From contig JACPJQ010000007.1 in NCBI GenBank assembly GCA_016187465.1, forward strand, positions 170,168 to 234,167: a stretch of 64,000 bases of DNA, in the 5' to 3' direction. This DNA comes from Candidatus Woesearchaeota archaeon (GTDB lineage Archaea > Nanobdellota > Nanobdellia > Woesearchaeales > GW2011-AR4). Every line of letters begins with the position of its first letter. The first letter of the stretch is position 1. The notes beneath the pieces are model-generated. The model was not told the DNA's origin. It searched no databases and saw only the letters and a list, made by a program, of their open reading frames with translations. The position numbers and the translations under genes are program-made. Of this stretch, positions 17,791 to 25,252 are shown piece after piece.

Positions 17791-18480
17791 TTATTTTATG
17801 GTGATCAGCGGCTTATCGCTGCCTATGACGAATGCGTATTTTTTTGAGGTTTCCACCAAATTGTTGTTTTTGTCCTTGTAGATTATTTTATTTTTAGTTA
17901 TATCCTCAACGTTCCCGATTTCCCCTATGTGCTTGCCGCCTGTCAAAAAGATTGTTGATGCCTTATCCAGCTTCAGGTGCTTGCTGATCTTCTGCTCAGG
18001 CAATGACAAAAGAACTGTGTCCCCTACCGCATAGGCGCCATTATCGATTACAATGTTCTTGCCGTCGTACAGGTTCAGCTGCAGCTTTCCCTTTACCATT
18101 GTCTTTCCGGTGATTTTGCACGGCTTGACTGATGTCTCTTCTTTTTTTATGCTTATCAGGCTGAGCTTGCCTTTATTGTCCAATATTACCCTGAAATGCT
18201 CATTTATATCTGTGAATTCAATTGTATCAAAAAACCCAACTAAAAACCTTATGTCCTTTCTTGCATTGCAGTCGACTTTTATGCTGGCGGTATTCAGTAT
18301 TTTTTTTGCTTCCCTTGTTGTGTTTGCGTATTTCAATATTTCTTTCAGCAGCACGCCGAGAGGAATCCCGTTTTCCATGCTGTGCGGACCGGGCATGGGT
18401 TTTGTTGCGAATTTGAGTTTTTTCCTGCTGATCTGCCATATTTTAGGAGCCACCAGCCTTTTCAAGTGAGTTTTTCCCAT
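17791..18480 (-). CDS. rps4e: Ribosomal protein S4e
   Basis: Small-subunit eS4. It begins MGKTHLKRLVAPKIWQISRK with the following KPMPGPHSMENGIPLGVLL block. An S4-like RNA-binding region and a KOW segment near the C-terminus (FLTGGKHIGEIGNVEDI) complete the family layout. 229 residues, normal. Two bases from L5 and abutting L24. Confidence 0.96.
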   Translation of the reverse strand: MGKTHLKRLVAPKIWQISRKKLKFATKPMPGPHSMENGIPLGVLLKEILKYANTTREAKKILNTASIKVDCNARKDIRFLVGFFDTIEFTDINEHFRVILDNKGKLSLISIKKEETSVKPCKITGKTMVKGKLQLNLYDGKNIVIDNGAYAVGDTVLLSLPEQKISKHLKLDKASTIFLTGGKHIGEIGNVEDITKNKIIYKDKNNNLVETSKKYAFVIGSDKPLITIK

Positions 18481-18858
18481 TTATTTCCTCTCCAGAATTT
18501 TCTGCCTTAATTTGTCATCTATGTTCATCTCTGTTATCATAAGATTTGAAGGGTGCAGCCCGAGCAGTTTCTTGTTTCCGTCTTTTTTTGTTATTTCCGC
18601 TCCGCTGACCAATACGCTTGTTTTCCCTATGTTGATGCTCTCAACTTTGCCTTCGTGCTTTCTGAACTTGCCGCGCATGACTTTGACCCTGTCGCCTTTC
18701 CTTAGGCCAACGCTTCTCCTGCCGTACTTCTTCCTTAGCTCCTTTGAAAGGTGGGAATGCACCAGTTTTTGCTTGATGTGGAGAGGGGCGCCTAGCCTGT
18801 ACTTTCTCTGCTTCCTCGGTTTCCTGCTGCTTTTCCATTCGGTTGAAAATCGCTTCAT
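18481..18858 (-). CDS. rpl24: Ribosomal protein L24 (uL24)
   Basis: Large-subunit assembly protein. The start MKRFSTEWKSSRKPRKQRKY at 18858 is the archaeal uL24 N-terminus and leaves five bases after the L14 stop. An upstream in-frame start at 18912 would overlap L14 by about 49 bases and is rejected. The KOW motif is VGLRKGDRVKVMRGKFRKHEGKV near residue 50, followed by GKTSVLVSGAEITKKDG. Confidence 0.95.
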   Translation of the reverse strand: MKRFSTEWKSSRKPRKQRKYRLGAPLHIKQKLVHSHLSKELRKKYGRRSVGLRKGDRVKVMRGKFRKHEGKVESINIGKTSVLVSGAEITKKDGNKKLLGLHPSNLMITEMNIDDKLRQKILERK

Positions 18859-18863
18859 CTTTG

Positions 18864-19265
18864 CTACACCACTATACTTGCTATCTTTGCAATGCCTGGC
18901 CATCTTTCGCATGCTTCCTTGGCAATTGCGCCCTTGAAGATTGTTCCTTTCGGATTGCCCTTGTCGTCTTTCAAAACAACTGCTGAATTATCCTCGAACT
19001 TTATCCTCATGCCGTCAGCCCTTCTGTATTCCTTCCTCTGCCTTACTATGACGGCAAAAACAACCTGTTTTCTCATATCGGGCCTGCCCCTTACAACAGA
19101 AGCCATGACCAAATCGCCAACTCCGCAGCTCTGTATTCTTCCCTTGACAGTATTCAGGCCCCTGACCGTAAAGACCCTGATTGTTTTTGCGCCTGAATTG
19201 TCGCATGTATCAATCCTGCATCCCACTGGCAGCGCCCTTGTTACTCTGGCTTTTAGAGGCTGCAT
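18864..19265 (-). CDS. rpl14: Ribosomal protein L14 (uL14)
   Basis: Large-subunit protein at the factor-binding face. RALPVGCRIDTCDNSGAKTIRVF at the N-terminus, GVGDLVMASVVRGRPDMRKQ and the C-terminal GTIFKGAIAKEACERWPGIAKIASIVV are the archaeal signature. The gene abuts S17. 133 residues, normal. Confidence 0.97.
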   Translation of the reverse strand: MQPLKARVTRALPVGCRIDTCDNSGAKTIRVFTVRGLNTVKGRIQSCGVGDLVMASVVRGRPDMRKQVVFAVIVRQRKEYRRADGMRIKFEDNSAVVLKDDKGNPKGTIFKGAIAKEACERWPGIAKIASIVV

Positions 19266-19691
19266 TTATACCGCCCCGGGTTTTGGCTCTTCTTCCTTCT
19301 TTGTAACAATTTTTGCAGCTTCCCTTGCCCCCATCTTCTCCTTGAACCCTTTTTCCTCTCCCAATTTTTGTATAACCACAAAGTTCTTTGTCTTGCTCAG
19401 CGGCCTGCACTCCATGACGCTTACAATGTCTCCCTCTTTGGTGCTTATGCATTCGGGATTGTGCACTTTCAGCTTTGTCCTTCTCTTCTCGTACCGCTCG
19501 TATTTTTTCAAAAAATTAAGCCTCTTGAATTCTATGACAGAGGTTTTTCTCATTTTTGTCGATACAACCACGCCTGTAAACTGCCTCCCCCTTACGCTTA
19601 AATTTCCGTGGAACGGGCATTTGAGGTCGCTGCATTTATTCTTCGGAGCTTCCAGTGCAATTCCAATGTTCCGTGATTCTGTCTTTTTCAT
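19266..19691 (-). CDS. rps17: Ribosomal protein S17 (uS17)
   Basis: Small-subunit protein. CPFHGNLSVRGRQFTGVVVSTKMRKTSVIE near residue 25 and the block YEKRRTKLKVHNPECISTKEGDIV are the archaeal uS17 pattern, with VMECRPLSKTKNFVV following. About 30 residues of Lys/Glu-rich C-terminal tail extend beyond the usual end. Ten bases separate it from aIF1; the RNase P component often found in this gap in archaea is absent. Confidence 0.95.
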   Translation of the reverse strand: MKKTESRNIGIALEAPKNKCSDLKCPFHGNLSVRGRQFTGVVVSTKMRKTSVIEFKRLNFLKKYERYEKRRTKLKVHNPECISTKEGDIVSVMECRPLSKTKNFVVIQKLGEEKGFKEKMGAREAAKIVTKKEEEPKPGAV

Positions 19692-19701
19692 TTTTGCAAC
19701 T

Positions 19702-20010
19702 TCACCTTATTTCTATGCTGCTTGGAGCGAAGCCGTATTTAACCAAAATGCCCCTCGCCCTCTGCTTGTGCTCGCCCTGCAGCTCAATTTTTCCTTTTTT
19801 TATAGTGCCGCCGCATGCGAGCTCTGATTTGAGCTTCCTTGCGAGATCCTTAAGGTCTATTTCTTTTTCGTCGATGCCTTCGATGATTGTGTAGTACTTG
19901 TTGAATTTCTTCCTCTCAATATACACCAAAATCTTCTGGCTTTCTTTTGCTATAGTCTCGCAAACGCACAGCTCTTTCACCAAGCCACAAGTATTGCATA
20001 CTTCACTCAT
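19702..20010 (-). CDS. Translation initiation factor aIF1 (SUI1 family)
   Basis: Start-codon fidelity factor acting on the small ribosomal subunit. The N-terminus has cysteines CNTCGLVKELCVC, a zinc-type motif common in archaeal aIF1. The SUI1 domain follows, with YYTIIEGIDEKEIDLKDLARKLKSELACGGTIKKGKIELQGEH and ILVKYGFAPSSIEI. 102 residues, normal. It overlaps the L29 end by four bases, and its place between L29 and S17 is the usual archaeal one. Confidence 0.95.
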   Translation of the reverse strand: MSEVCNTCGLVKELCVCETIAKESQKILVYIERKKFNKYYTIIEGIDEKEIDLKDLARKLKSELACGGTIKKGKIELQGEHKQRARGILVKYGFAPSSIEIR

Positions 20011-20210
20011 TCCTTCTTAATTTCCTCCTTCTGCCTTTTTACAGTAAGTATTTTTGCGATTGTCCTTCTTGTTTCTTTTATTTTGCCGGCATTTTTTGGT
20101 ATAGTGCCTGTCGCTATTTGTGAATTTGCCTTCATCAATTCCTTCTTCAGCTCCGTTATTTTATTTTCCAAATCGCGCTCATTCATTAACTTTAGTTCCT
20201 TCGCCTTCAT
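20007..20210 (-). CDS. rpl29: Ribosomal protein L29 (uL29)
   Basis: Large-subunit protein near the exit tunnel. 67 residues starting MKAKELKLMNERDLENKITELKKELMKANSQ, then AGKIKETRRTIAKILTVKRQKE, the two-helix uL29 form. The start overlaps the S3 end by 32 bases; an alternative Met at 20186 would cut this to eight bases, but the first Met matches the family better. Confidence 0.93.
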   Translation of the reverse strand: MKAKELKLMNERDLENKITELKKELMKANSQIATGTIPKNAGKIKETRRTIAKILTVKRQKEEIKKE

Positions 20211-20886
20211 TTTTCCTCTTCCTTCTTCTCTTTGGCCCTTCTTTAACAGCTTCCTGCTTAGCCTCTATTATTTCCTCCACCTTAATCTCTTTTTTATCCA
20301 CCAATTCTATATCGTCCGGCAGCTTAAGATCAGGGGGCATTATGCTTACCTTAACGCCAATTATGCCTGTCTTTAACTGCGCCTGGGCATCGGCTTTTCT
20401 CACATAATTTGCAATGTCGCCGCATTTTTTCAGATATCCCGAGTAAAACCGCCATGATTTTGCTCTTGCGCTCGGCACTTTGCCGCTTATGACAATCTCT
20501 ATTCCAAGCGCGCCGGACCTTAAGACGTCGGTCATTATTCTATGGCCTATGGCTTTGAATTTTTCCGAGCCGAACCTCTCCAGGGCATCCACTATCTTCT
20601 CAACAATTATATGCGCATCAAGGTTCGGGTTTTCAACCTCGCTTATCTCTATCTGCGGGTTTTCGAGCTCAAACCTTTTCTTTAACGTCCTTGTGAGCTG
20701 CTTTATATTCTGCCCTTTTCTTCCCACAATCAAGCCCGGCCTTGACGCAAAAATTACTATTTTTTCCCCAAGCGGGGTTTTGATCATTTTTGTGTGGCTG
20801 TGCCCCACATTTTCCAGGTTTTGGGTTATGTATTCCTCTATCTGAAACTCCTTTATTTTCTGCGCCACAAATTTTCTTTCAATCAT
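20179..20886 (-). CDS. rps3: Ribosomal protein S3 (uS3)
   Basis: Small-subunit mRNA-entry protein. It starts MIERKFVAQKIKEFQIEEYI at 20886, eight bases after the L22 stop; an in-frame start at 20952 is rejected because it lies inside L22. The KH domain has IVIFASRPGLIVGRKGQNIKQL. ALGIEIVISGKVPSARAKSWRFYSGYLKK and VRKADAQAQLKTGIIGVKVSIMPP follow. A charged tail ends the protein. Confidence 0.95.
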   Translation of the reverse strand: MIERKFVAQKIKEFQIEEYITQNLENVGHSHTKMIKTPLGEKIVIFASRPGLIVGRKGQNIKQLTRTLKKRFELENPQIEISEVENPNLDAHIIVEKIVDALERFGSEKFKAIGHRIMTDVLRSGALGIEIVISGKVPSARAKSWRFYSGYLKKCGDIANYVRKADAQAQLKTGIIGVKVSIMPPDLKLPDDIELVDKKEIKVEEIIEAKQEAVKEGPKRRRKRKNEGEGTKVNE

Positions 20887-20893
20887 ATTTGAT

Positions 20894-21364
20894 TCACTTT
20901 TTTTGTTTTGATGCCTTAATTTCTTCTGTTTTTGTCTTCTCTTCAACGACAATTTCTATATTTGTCCTCTTCATCTTTCTTCTTGATTTTCTTCCGTAAT
21001 GCCACGCCTTTCCTGCCTTGTGGGCTGTTATGTGCGCTATGATCAGGTTTGATGTGTTTATGCCCTTGAACTGCGCATTCGACTCCGCGCTTTCTATTAA
21101 TTTAATGAATTCTTTTGACGCGCTCATTGGGTACCTGCCGGGCCCGATGGCTTTCTTATGCCCCAAATCCCAGTTATACCGCCTGAAAGGGACAGCTGTT
21201 TTTTTGTCTATGACTCCCTGCAGCATTTTTTTTGCCTGATTAACGTTTTTGTTTTTTATGAAATTGCATATTTCAACGCTTTGCTTAAATGAAACCGGCA
21301 AAGCCATTCCGACAGCCCTTGCCATGTGCTCTTTGTTGTAATCCCTGAATGTGTAGCCTTTCAT
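20894..21364 (-). CDS. rpl22: Ribosomal protein L22 (uL22)
   Basis: Large-subunit tunnel protein. MARAVGMALPVSFKQSVEICNFIKNKNV, then FRRYNWDLGHKKAIGPGRYPMSASKEFIKL and the C-terminal KAGKAWHYGRKSRRKMKRTNIEIVV match archaeal uL22. The length (156) is normal. One base separates it from S19. Confidence 0.95.
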   Translation of the reverse strand: MKGYTFRDYNKEHMARAVGMALPVSFKQSVEICNFIKNKNVNQAKKMLQGVIDKKTAVPFRRYNWDLGHKKAIGPGRYPMSASKEFIKLIESAESNAQFKGINTSNLIIAHITAHKAGKAWHYGRKSRRKMKRTNIEIVVEEKTKTEEIKASKQKK

Positions 21365-21365
21365 T

Positions 21366-21749
21366 TTACTTCACAGACAGGCTCGCGCTTGATCTTGTAG
21401 CCCCTATTCCCGGGGCGCTGTGGGCAACTTTCCTTCTTGTCAGTGCAAACTCGCCGAGACAATGGCCTATCATGCCCTCCTCTATCATTACAGGAACAAA
21501 CTCCCTGCCCTGATGGACTTTTATTGACTTGCCAATCATCTCCGGCAAAACCACCATGTCCCTGCAATGCGTCTCGATATTTTTTTTATTCGCCCTTAAT
21601 TTCTTGAGGAGTATTTTTTGCTGCTCTGTAAATCCCCTCTTTATCGTCCTTCTCTGCCTTGCAGTAAGCAGCTCTGCCAGCTCGTTCATACTTAGTTTTT
21701 TCAATTCGTCAACTGATTTTCCCTTGAAAGTAAATTCCTTCTTGGCCAT
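21366..21749 (-). CDS. rps19: Ribosomal protein S19 (uS19)
   Basis: Small-subunit head protein. The N-terminus MAKKEFTFKGKSVDELKKL is archaeal. VLPEMIGKSIKVHQGREFVPVMI and GHCLGEFALTRRKVAHSAPGIGATRSS are the uS19 core. 127 residues, normal. Two bases after L2. Confidence 0.96.
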   Translation of the reverse strand: MAKKEFTFKGKSVDELKKLSMNELAELLTARQRRTIKRGFTEQQKILLKKLRANKKNIETHCRDMVVLPEMIGKSIKVHQGREFVPVMIEEGMIGHCLGEFALTRRKVAHSAPGIGATRSSASLSVK

Positions 21750-21751
21750 TT

Positions 21752-22471
21752 TTACCTCTTGCGCCTTCCTGTCCTTTTTGGAGCGATTTTTCCCACTTTT
21801 CTTCCGGGAGGGGAATTTCTTGAGGATTGCGTCGGGCGCCCCTTTGCATGGGAGCTTGAGCCTCCGAACGGATGGTTGACGGAATTCATTGATGTTCCGC
21901 TAACCATTGGCCAAACTTTATTCTTGGCCGTCATTGCGTAAAATCTGGTGCCTGCTTTCAAAAATGGCTTTTCTGTCCTGCCTGCCCCTGCAACAACTCC
22001 GATTACCGCCTTGCATTCAGGCAAAAATGTCCTTCTTTTGCTTGACGGCAGCTCTACAACAATCCCGCTTTCAGCTTTTGTTATTACTCTTGCAAAAGCC
22101 CCGCTTGCCTTTACAAATTTTCCTCCGTCGCCAGGATTTGATTCTATGTTATAAACAGATGTTCCCTCAGGAATGCTTTTCAGCGGCAGTATATTTCCTG
22201 TTTTCAGCTCAACCTCATTTCCCATCTCTATTTTGTCTCCTAGCTTCACTCCTTCCGGAGCCTGTATTAGTCCAACTTCGCCGTTGCTGTATTTCAGCTC
22301 CATCAATGGCGCGCTGTGGCCGCTGCTGTGCAGAATATCTGTAATCTGGGCGTTTATTGTCTTGCCCTCCTCGTATCTCGCAAAACTTACCCTTCCTTTG
22401 TACCTAAAGCTTGGCGCCCTGTACCTTGGGCTTCCCTTGCCCCTCTTCTGCTGGATTAAGCTCTTGCCCAT
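21752..22471 (-). CDS. rpl2: Ribosomal protein L2 (uL2)
   Basis: Peptidyl-transferase-region protein of the large subunit. It begins MGKSLIQQKRGKGSPRYRAPS and has GDKIEMGNEVELKTGNILPL and LPSSKRRTFLPECKAVIGVVAGAGRTEKP. The catalytic-loop segment is VSGTSMNSVNHPFGGSSSHAKGRP, matching the G-x-x-M-N-P/S-V-x-H-P-x-G signature. 239 residues, the archaeal length. Confidence 0.97.
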   Translation of the reverse strand: MGKSLIQQKRGKGSPRYRAPSFRYKGRVSFARYEEGKTINAQITDILHSSGHSAPLMELKYSNGEVGLIQAPEGVKLGDKIEMGNEVELKTGNILPLKSIPEGTSVYNIESNPGDGGKFVKASGAFARVITKAESGIVVELPSSKRRTFLPECKAVIGVVAGAGRTEKPFLKAGTRFYAMTAKNKVWPMVSGTSMNSVNHPFGGSSSHAKGRPTQSSRNSPPGRKVGKIAPKRTGRRKR

Positions 22472-22481
22472 TTTAACTGCC

Positions 22482-22844
22482 TCATATCAATAACCCTGCT
22501 TCGCGTAATTTCACATAACTATTTTCATTTAAATTAAAAAATATATTAAAATTGTACGCCGGGATTTTTATAGCGCCCCCATTTATATCAATTTCCTCCA
22601 ATGGCAATTTCACAACCCTGCCATAATTCTCTCCTAATTTGCTTCCATGTCCCGTGCCCCATAAGAATAAATTCTTTTTTCCTTTTGTTATGTATAAAAA
22701 GTATTCTGGAGCATAATCAGGGTGATTTGTTCTTCGAACCTCCAGCACATCTCTACCGCTTACCAAAAGATCTAAATCGGCAATGTCTTCTACTCTTTGC
22801 GTTCTTGAACTTCTTCTATGTATCATTTTATCAAATTCTTTCAT
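22482..22844 (-). CDS. Unknown 120-residue protein inserted between L23 and L2
   Basis: I do not recognise it. It is soluble, without cysteines or a signal peptide. A basic start (IHRRSSRTQRVEDIADLDLL) leads to a beta-rich middle (EYFLYITKGKKNLFLWGTGHGS) and a hydrophobic C-terminus (YNFNIFFNLNENSYVKLREAGLLI). It begins one base after the L23 stop and ends ten bases before L2, so it is co-translated. Its DNA is more AT-rich than L23 or L2, particularly over 22500-22700. Archaeal operons normally run L23 to L2 with nothing between. Internal starts at Met7 (22826) are possible. Confidence 0.72.
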   Translation of the reverse strand: MKEFDKMIHRRSSRTQRVEDIADLDLLVSGRDVLEVRRTNHPDYAPEYFLYITKGKKNLFLWGTGHGSKLGENYGRVVKLPLEEIDINGGAIKIPAYNFNIFFNLNENSYVKLREAGLLI

Positions 22845-22845
22845 G

Positions 22846-23106
22846 CTACATCAGCCCCATCTGAGTCGCTATGTCGATGGCTGGATTTTTTGAGGAGAAT
22901 TTTACATAAGCCCTCTTCTCCCCCTCAGGGTTAATAAAAGTGTTGACACTGGCTACTTCCACTTTGAACATTTCCTCTATGGCCTTTTTTATTTCCTTCT
23001 TTGATGACTTTTTGTTCACAACAAAAATCAGTTTGTTGTCTGTTTCCATCAACCGTATGGATTTTTCCGTCGACAGAGGATGTTTTATTATGCTGTATGG
23101 GTCCAT
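22846..23106 (-). CDS. rpl23: Ribosomal protein L23 (uL23)
   Basis: Large-subunit protein at the tunnel exit, where SRP docks. 86 residues beginning MDPYSIIKHPLSTEKSIRLME, with NKLIFVVNKKSSKKEIKKAIEEMF and VASVNTFINPEGEKRAYVKFS, the compact archaeal uL23. Confidence 0.96.
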   Translation of the reverse strand: MDPYSIIKHPLSTEKSIRLMETDNKLIFVVNKKSSKKEIKKAIEEMFKVEVASVNTFINPEGEKRAYVKFSSKNPAIDIATQMGLM

Positions 23107-23107
23107 T

Positions 23108-23914
23108 TTACTTAAACAAATTTTCTTTTTCCAAAATGTCTATGGCTGCTTTTGTCCACAGGGTAAGCCTGCCCGCTTTCGCGCCAGGGGCAAGCAGCTC
23201 TGCATTCAGGCTTTTTACTTCCACAATGTCTATGCCCGGGATGTTTGATGCTGCTTTCATCAGTCTTTCAGTTTTTGAAACAACAATCAACGGGCCTTTC
23301 TTTTTTTTGTATTTTCTTCCTCTTGATTTGCCTTTTCCCGCCCTTACGCTTTTTTCCCCGACTCTTGACAGCTCGCTTTCAAAGCCCATGCCCCTTAATG
23401 CTGAAAGAAGCTCTTTTGACTTTTGTATTGACTCGAACTTGTCATCTAAAATAAATGGGTAATTGCTCGGCATTAAGTGCCCTCTTTGCGCCACGACATC
23501 TTTCATTATTGTGGCTGAAATCGCGCTTCTGATTGCTTTTGCCCTTTCTTTTTGGTTTATTTTTTTCCACCATATTTTTTCGGATTTTGGGGGATGCGCC
23601 CTTCTTCCTCCGACAGTGCCCGGGGCAAACGCCCCGACCCAGTTCATTCTTGTTCCCCTTCTTGTCATTATTTTTCTTGGAACCCTTGAAATTCCGATGC
23701 CGTATGAGCCTCTGTAGTCCCTTCTTCTCCTTGATAATTTTGCCGATGCTCTTTTTCCGGCTTCGCTGCTCGCGGCATATCCTTGCCTTTTGTGGCTCTG
23801 TATCGCCAATACGCCTCTTTGTATAATATCCGGCCTGAATTCCTCTTCGAACTGCGGCGGCAGCTTGATTTCTCCTGTCTTGTTTTTTGATGCATCTAGT
23901 ATGTCGAGCTTCAT
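23108..23914 (-). CDS. rpl4: Ribosomal protein L4 (uL4)
   Basis: Large-subunit tunnel protein, archaeal type. The start MKLDILDASKNKTGEIKLPPQF at 23914 is one base after the L3 stop; an in-frame start at 23938 would overlap L3. The core shows IQRGVLAIQSHKRQGYAAS, GISRVPRKIMTRRGTR, GGRRAHPPKSEKIWWKKINQKER and AKAIRSAISAT. The C-terminus holds the helix-strand block RLMKAASNIPGIDIVEVKSLNAELLAPGAKAGRLTLWTK (split across residues ~220-260). Confidence 0.95.
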   Translation of the reverse strand: MKLDILDASKNKTGEIKLPPQFEEEFRPDIIQRGVLAIQSHKRQGYAASSEAGKRASAKLSRRRRDYRGSYGIGISRVPRKIMTRRGTRMNWVGAFAPGTVGGRRAHPPKSEKIWWKKINQKERAKAIRSAISATIMKDVVAQRGHLMPSNYPFILDDKFESIQKSKELLSALRGMGFESELSRVGEKSVRAGKGKSRGRKYKKKKGPLIVVSKTERLMKAASNIPGIDIVEVKSLNAELLAPGAKAGRLTLWTKAAIDILEKENLFK

Positions 23915-23915
23915 T

Positions 23916-24923
23916 TTATCTTCCCTGCTTTGACTCAACGCTTACATATGTTATTTGAGGCGCTTCATCGGCAGATTTTTTCGGCCTTGCCGGATCTGTA
24001 AACCTTATGAGGCCTTTTTGCGAGCCTCCGACAGAGCCTTTGACCAGAAGATAAGGATTCTTGACAATCCCGTAATGGACAAAACCGCCTTTTGCATTAA
24101 TCTCTTCAGACTTATTTCCTATTTTGACAAGCCATTTGTTGTATTCTGTCCTTAAGTGGCGCCCCATCTTGCCTGCATGCGCCACTCTCCACATGATATG
24201 TCCCTGGGAGTTCCATGCGCCCAGGCTTCCCGGATTTCTCCTGCTTTTTTCCGATTTGTGATGGCGCAGCTGCACTCCAAATCTTCTGACAGGCCCTTGA
24301 AACCCCTTTCCTTTTGTCAAAGAATGGACATCCATATTCTGGCCTTCCCTGAAAACTTCGCTGACGCTTATTTCCTTTCCCAATCTTTCTTTTGCATATG
24401 CCAATTGCTGCTCTTTGGAGCCGCCGAGAGCAAGCTCGAACATTTCAGGCTTTTTCTTTCCAATAATAGTCAGTTTTGGCTGGGTGTGGCACAGCAATCT
24501 TATAAAATCAAAATGGGTGGGTGGGGCTCGCTCAGGGACTCGCTCGCCAGCTCCGGCATCCTTGCCTTTTTTCTTGGGAATTGTAATCTTTCTTTCCAGT
24601 TCTTTATCGGGAGAATCAGCAAACGACTGAGAAACAAGCTTTATTCCATTTTGGGTATTTTTATAAAACATGATAGAATCAGCCTTGAGCGGAGGGCACT
24701 CAACAATTGTGACCGGGCAGAAAATCTCTGTCCCTTTTGTCAGGGAGTGCTGGCGGTTGTCATTAATCAGCAGATGAGTCATGCCGACCTTGTAGCCTGC
24801 AAAACCCAAAGGCCTGGCTTCTTTGCTTAACGGCCAGTTTCTTATCCTTGCATAACTGGATCTGGATCTGACTCTGGGCCAAAACTGCATGCTTCCTGCT
24901 CGTGGTTTTCTTGTTCTTGGCAT
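23916..24923 (-). CDS. rpl3: Ribosomal protein L3 (uL3), first gene of the superoperon
   Basis: Large-subunit protein, 335 residues, archaeal length. It starts MPRTRKPRAGSMQFWPRVRS. It shows GFAGYKVGMTHLLI, DVHSLTKGKGFQGPVRRFGVQ near residue 197, GSLGAWNSQGHIMWRVAHAGKMG and KGSVGGSQKGLIRFTDPARP at the end. It is the promoter-proximal gene of a roughly 14-kb minus-strand transcription unit reaching SecY and the DUF106 protein. Confidence 0.97.
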   Translation of the reverse strand: MPRTRKPRAGSMQFWPRVRSRSSYARIRNWPLSKEARPLGFAGYKVGMTHLLINDNRQHSLTKGTEIFCPVTIVECPPLKADSIMFYKNTQNGIKLVSQSFADSPDKELERKITIPKKKGKDAGAGERVPERAPPTHFDFIRLLCHTQPKLTIIGKKKPEMFELALGGSKEQQLAYAKERLGKEISVSEVFREGQNMDVHSLTKGKGFQGPVRRFGVQLRHHKSEKSRRNPGSLGAWNSQGHIMWRVAHAGKMGRHLRTEYNKWLVKIGNKSEEINAKGGFVHYGIVKNPYLLVKGSVGGSQKGLIRFTDPARPKKSADEAPQITYVSVESKQGR

Positions 24924-25180
24924 TTTTTATATTTTATAGAGAATTTTGAATCAAATGACAAAAATAATGAATTATTCAAAGTTCTCTATATAATTGCGCC
25001 ACAGACTGGTGTGTCTATGCTTTTTCCTGCAAAATAAGCCTTTTATTGACAGCCTTTTGTAGAAAACAGTTTAATCAACTGTACTGAAAAGGCAATCTTT
25101 TCAGGCTTGTTTATGCCTTGTATTTGATAACAAATACAAATATTAATGGTCATGAGGAATAGCGGGAGATTTATAAAGGT
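24924..25180 (-). promoter_or_regulatory. Promoter and structured leader of the ribosomal protein operon
   Basis: A TATA-like CCTTTATAAAT (minus strand, 25169-25179) would start RNA near 25145, leaving a leader of about 220 bases before L3. The leader begins with three perfect small hairpins: arms TTGTATTTG/CAAATACAA (25118-25139), CTGAAAAG/CTTTTCAG (25084-25104) and ACAGTT/AACTGT (25066-25082). The AAAAGGC at 25087-25093 (plus-strand reading) can also pair with GCCTTTT at 25038-25044 or 25052-25058, so alternative folds exist. Nearest to L3 is a 17-base inverted repeat (24935-24951 with 24974-24990, one mismatch). A second TATA-like TTATATAG at about 24986-24993 could give a shorter transcript. 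Confidence 0.5.
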
Positions 25181-25212
25181 TGTGGTGCAAAATTTCATTT
25201 TTTGGAAGGGTT

Positions 25213-25223
25213 AAATTTATAAA
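25213..25223 (+). promoter_or_regulatory. TATA-like box of the sugar-nucleotide gene pair
   Basis: AAATTTATAAA lies about 30-40 bases before the ATG at 25253. A start 25 bases downstream would give a transcript with almost no leader. It is divergent from the ribosomal promoter. Confidence 0.5.
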
Positions 25224-25252
25224 ATCGACGTCCTAACTTACATTAATGCAAA

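Noticed and set aside
24961..25020. Possible plus-strand promoter at CTCTATATAA far upstream of the 25253 gene
   Set aside because: It is 260 bases away, and a better TATA-like box lies at 25213. The motif is better read as part of the inverted repeat.
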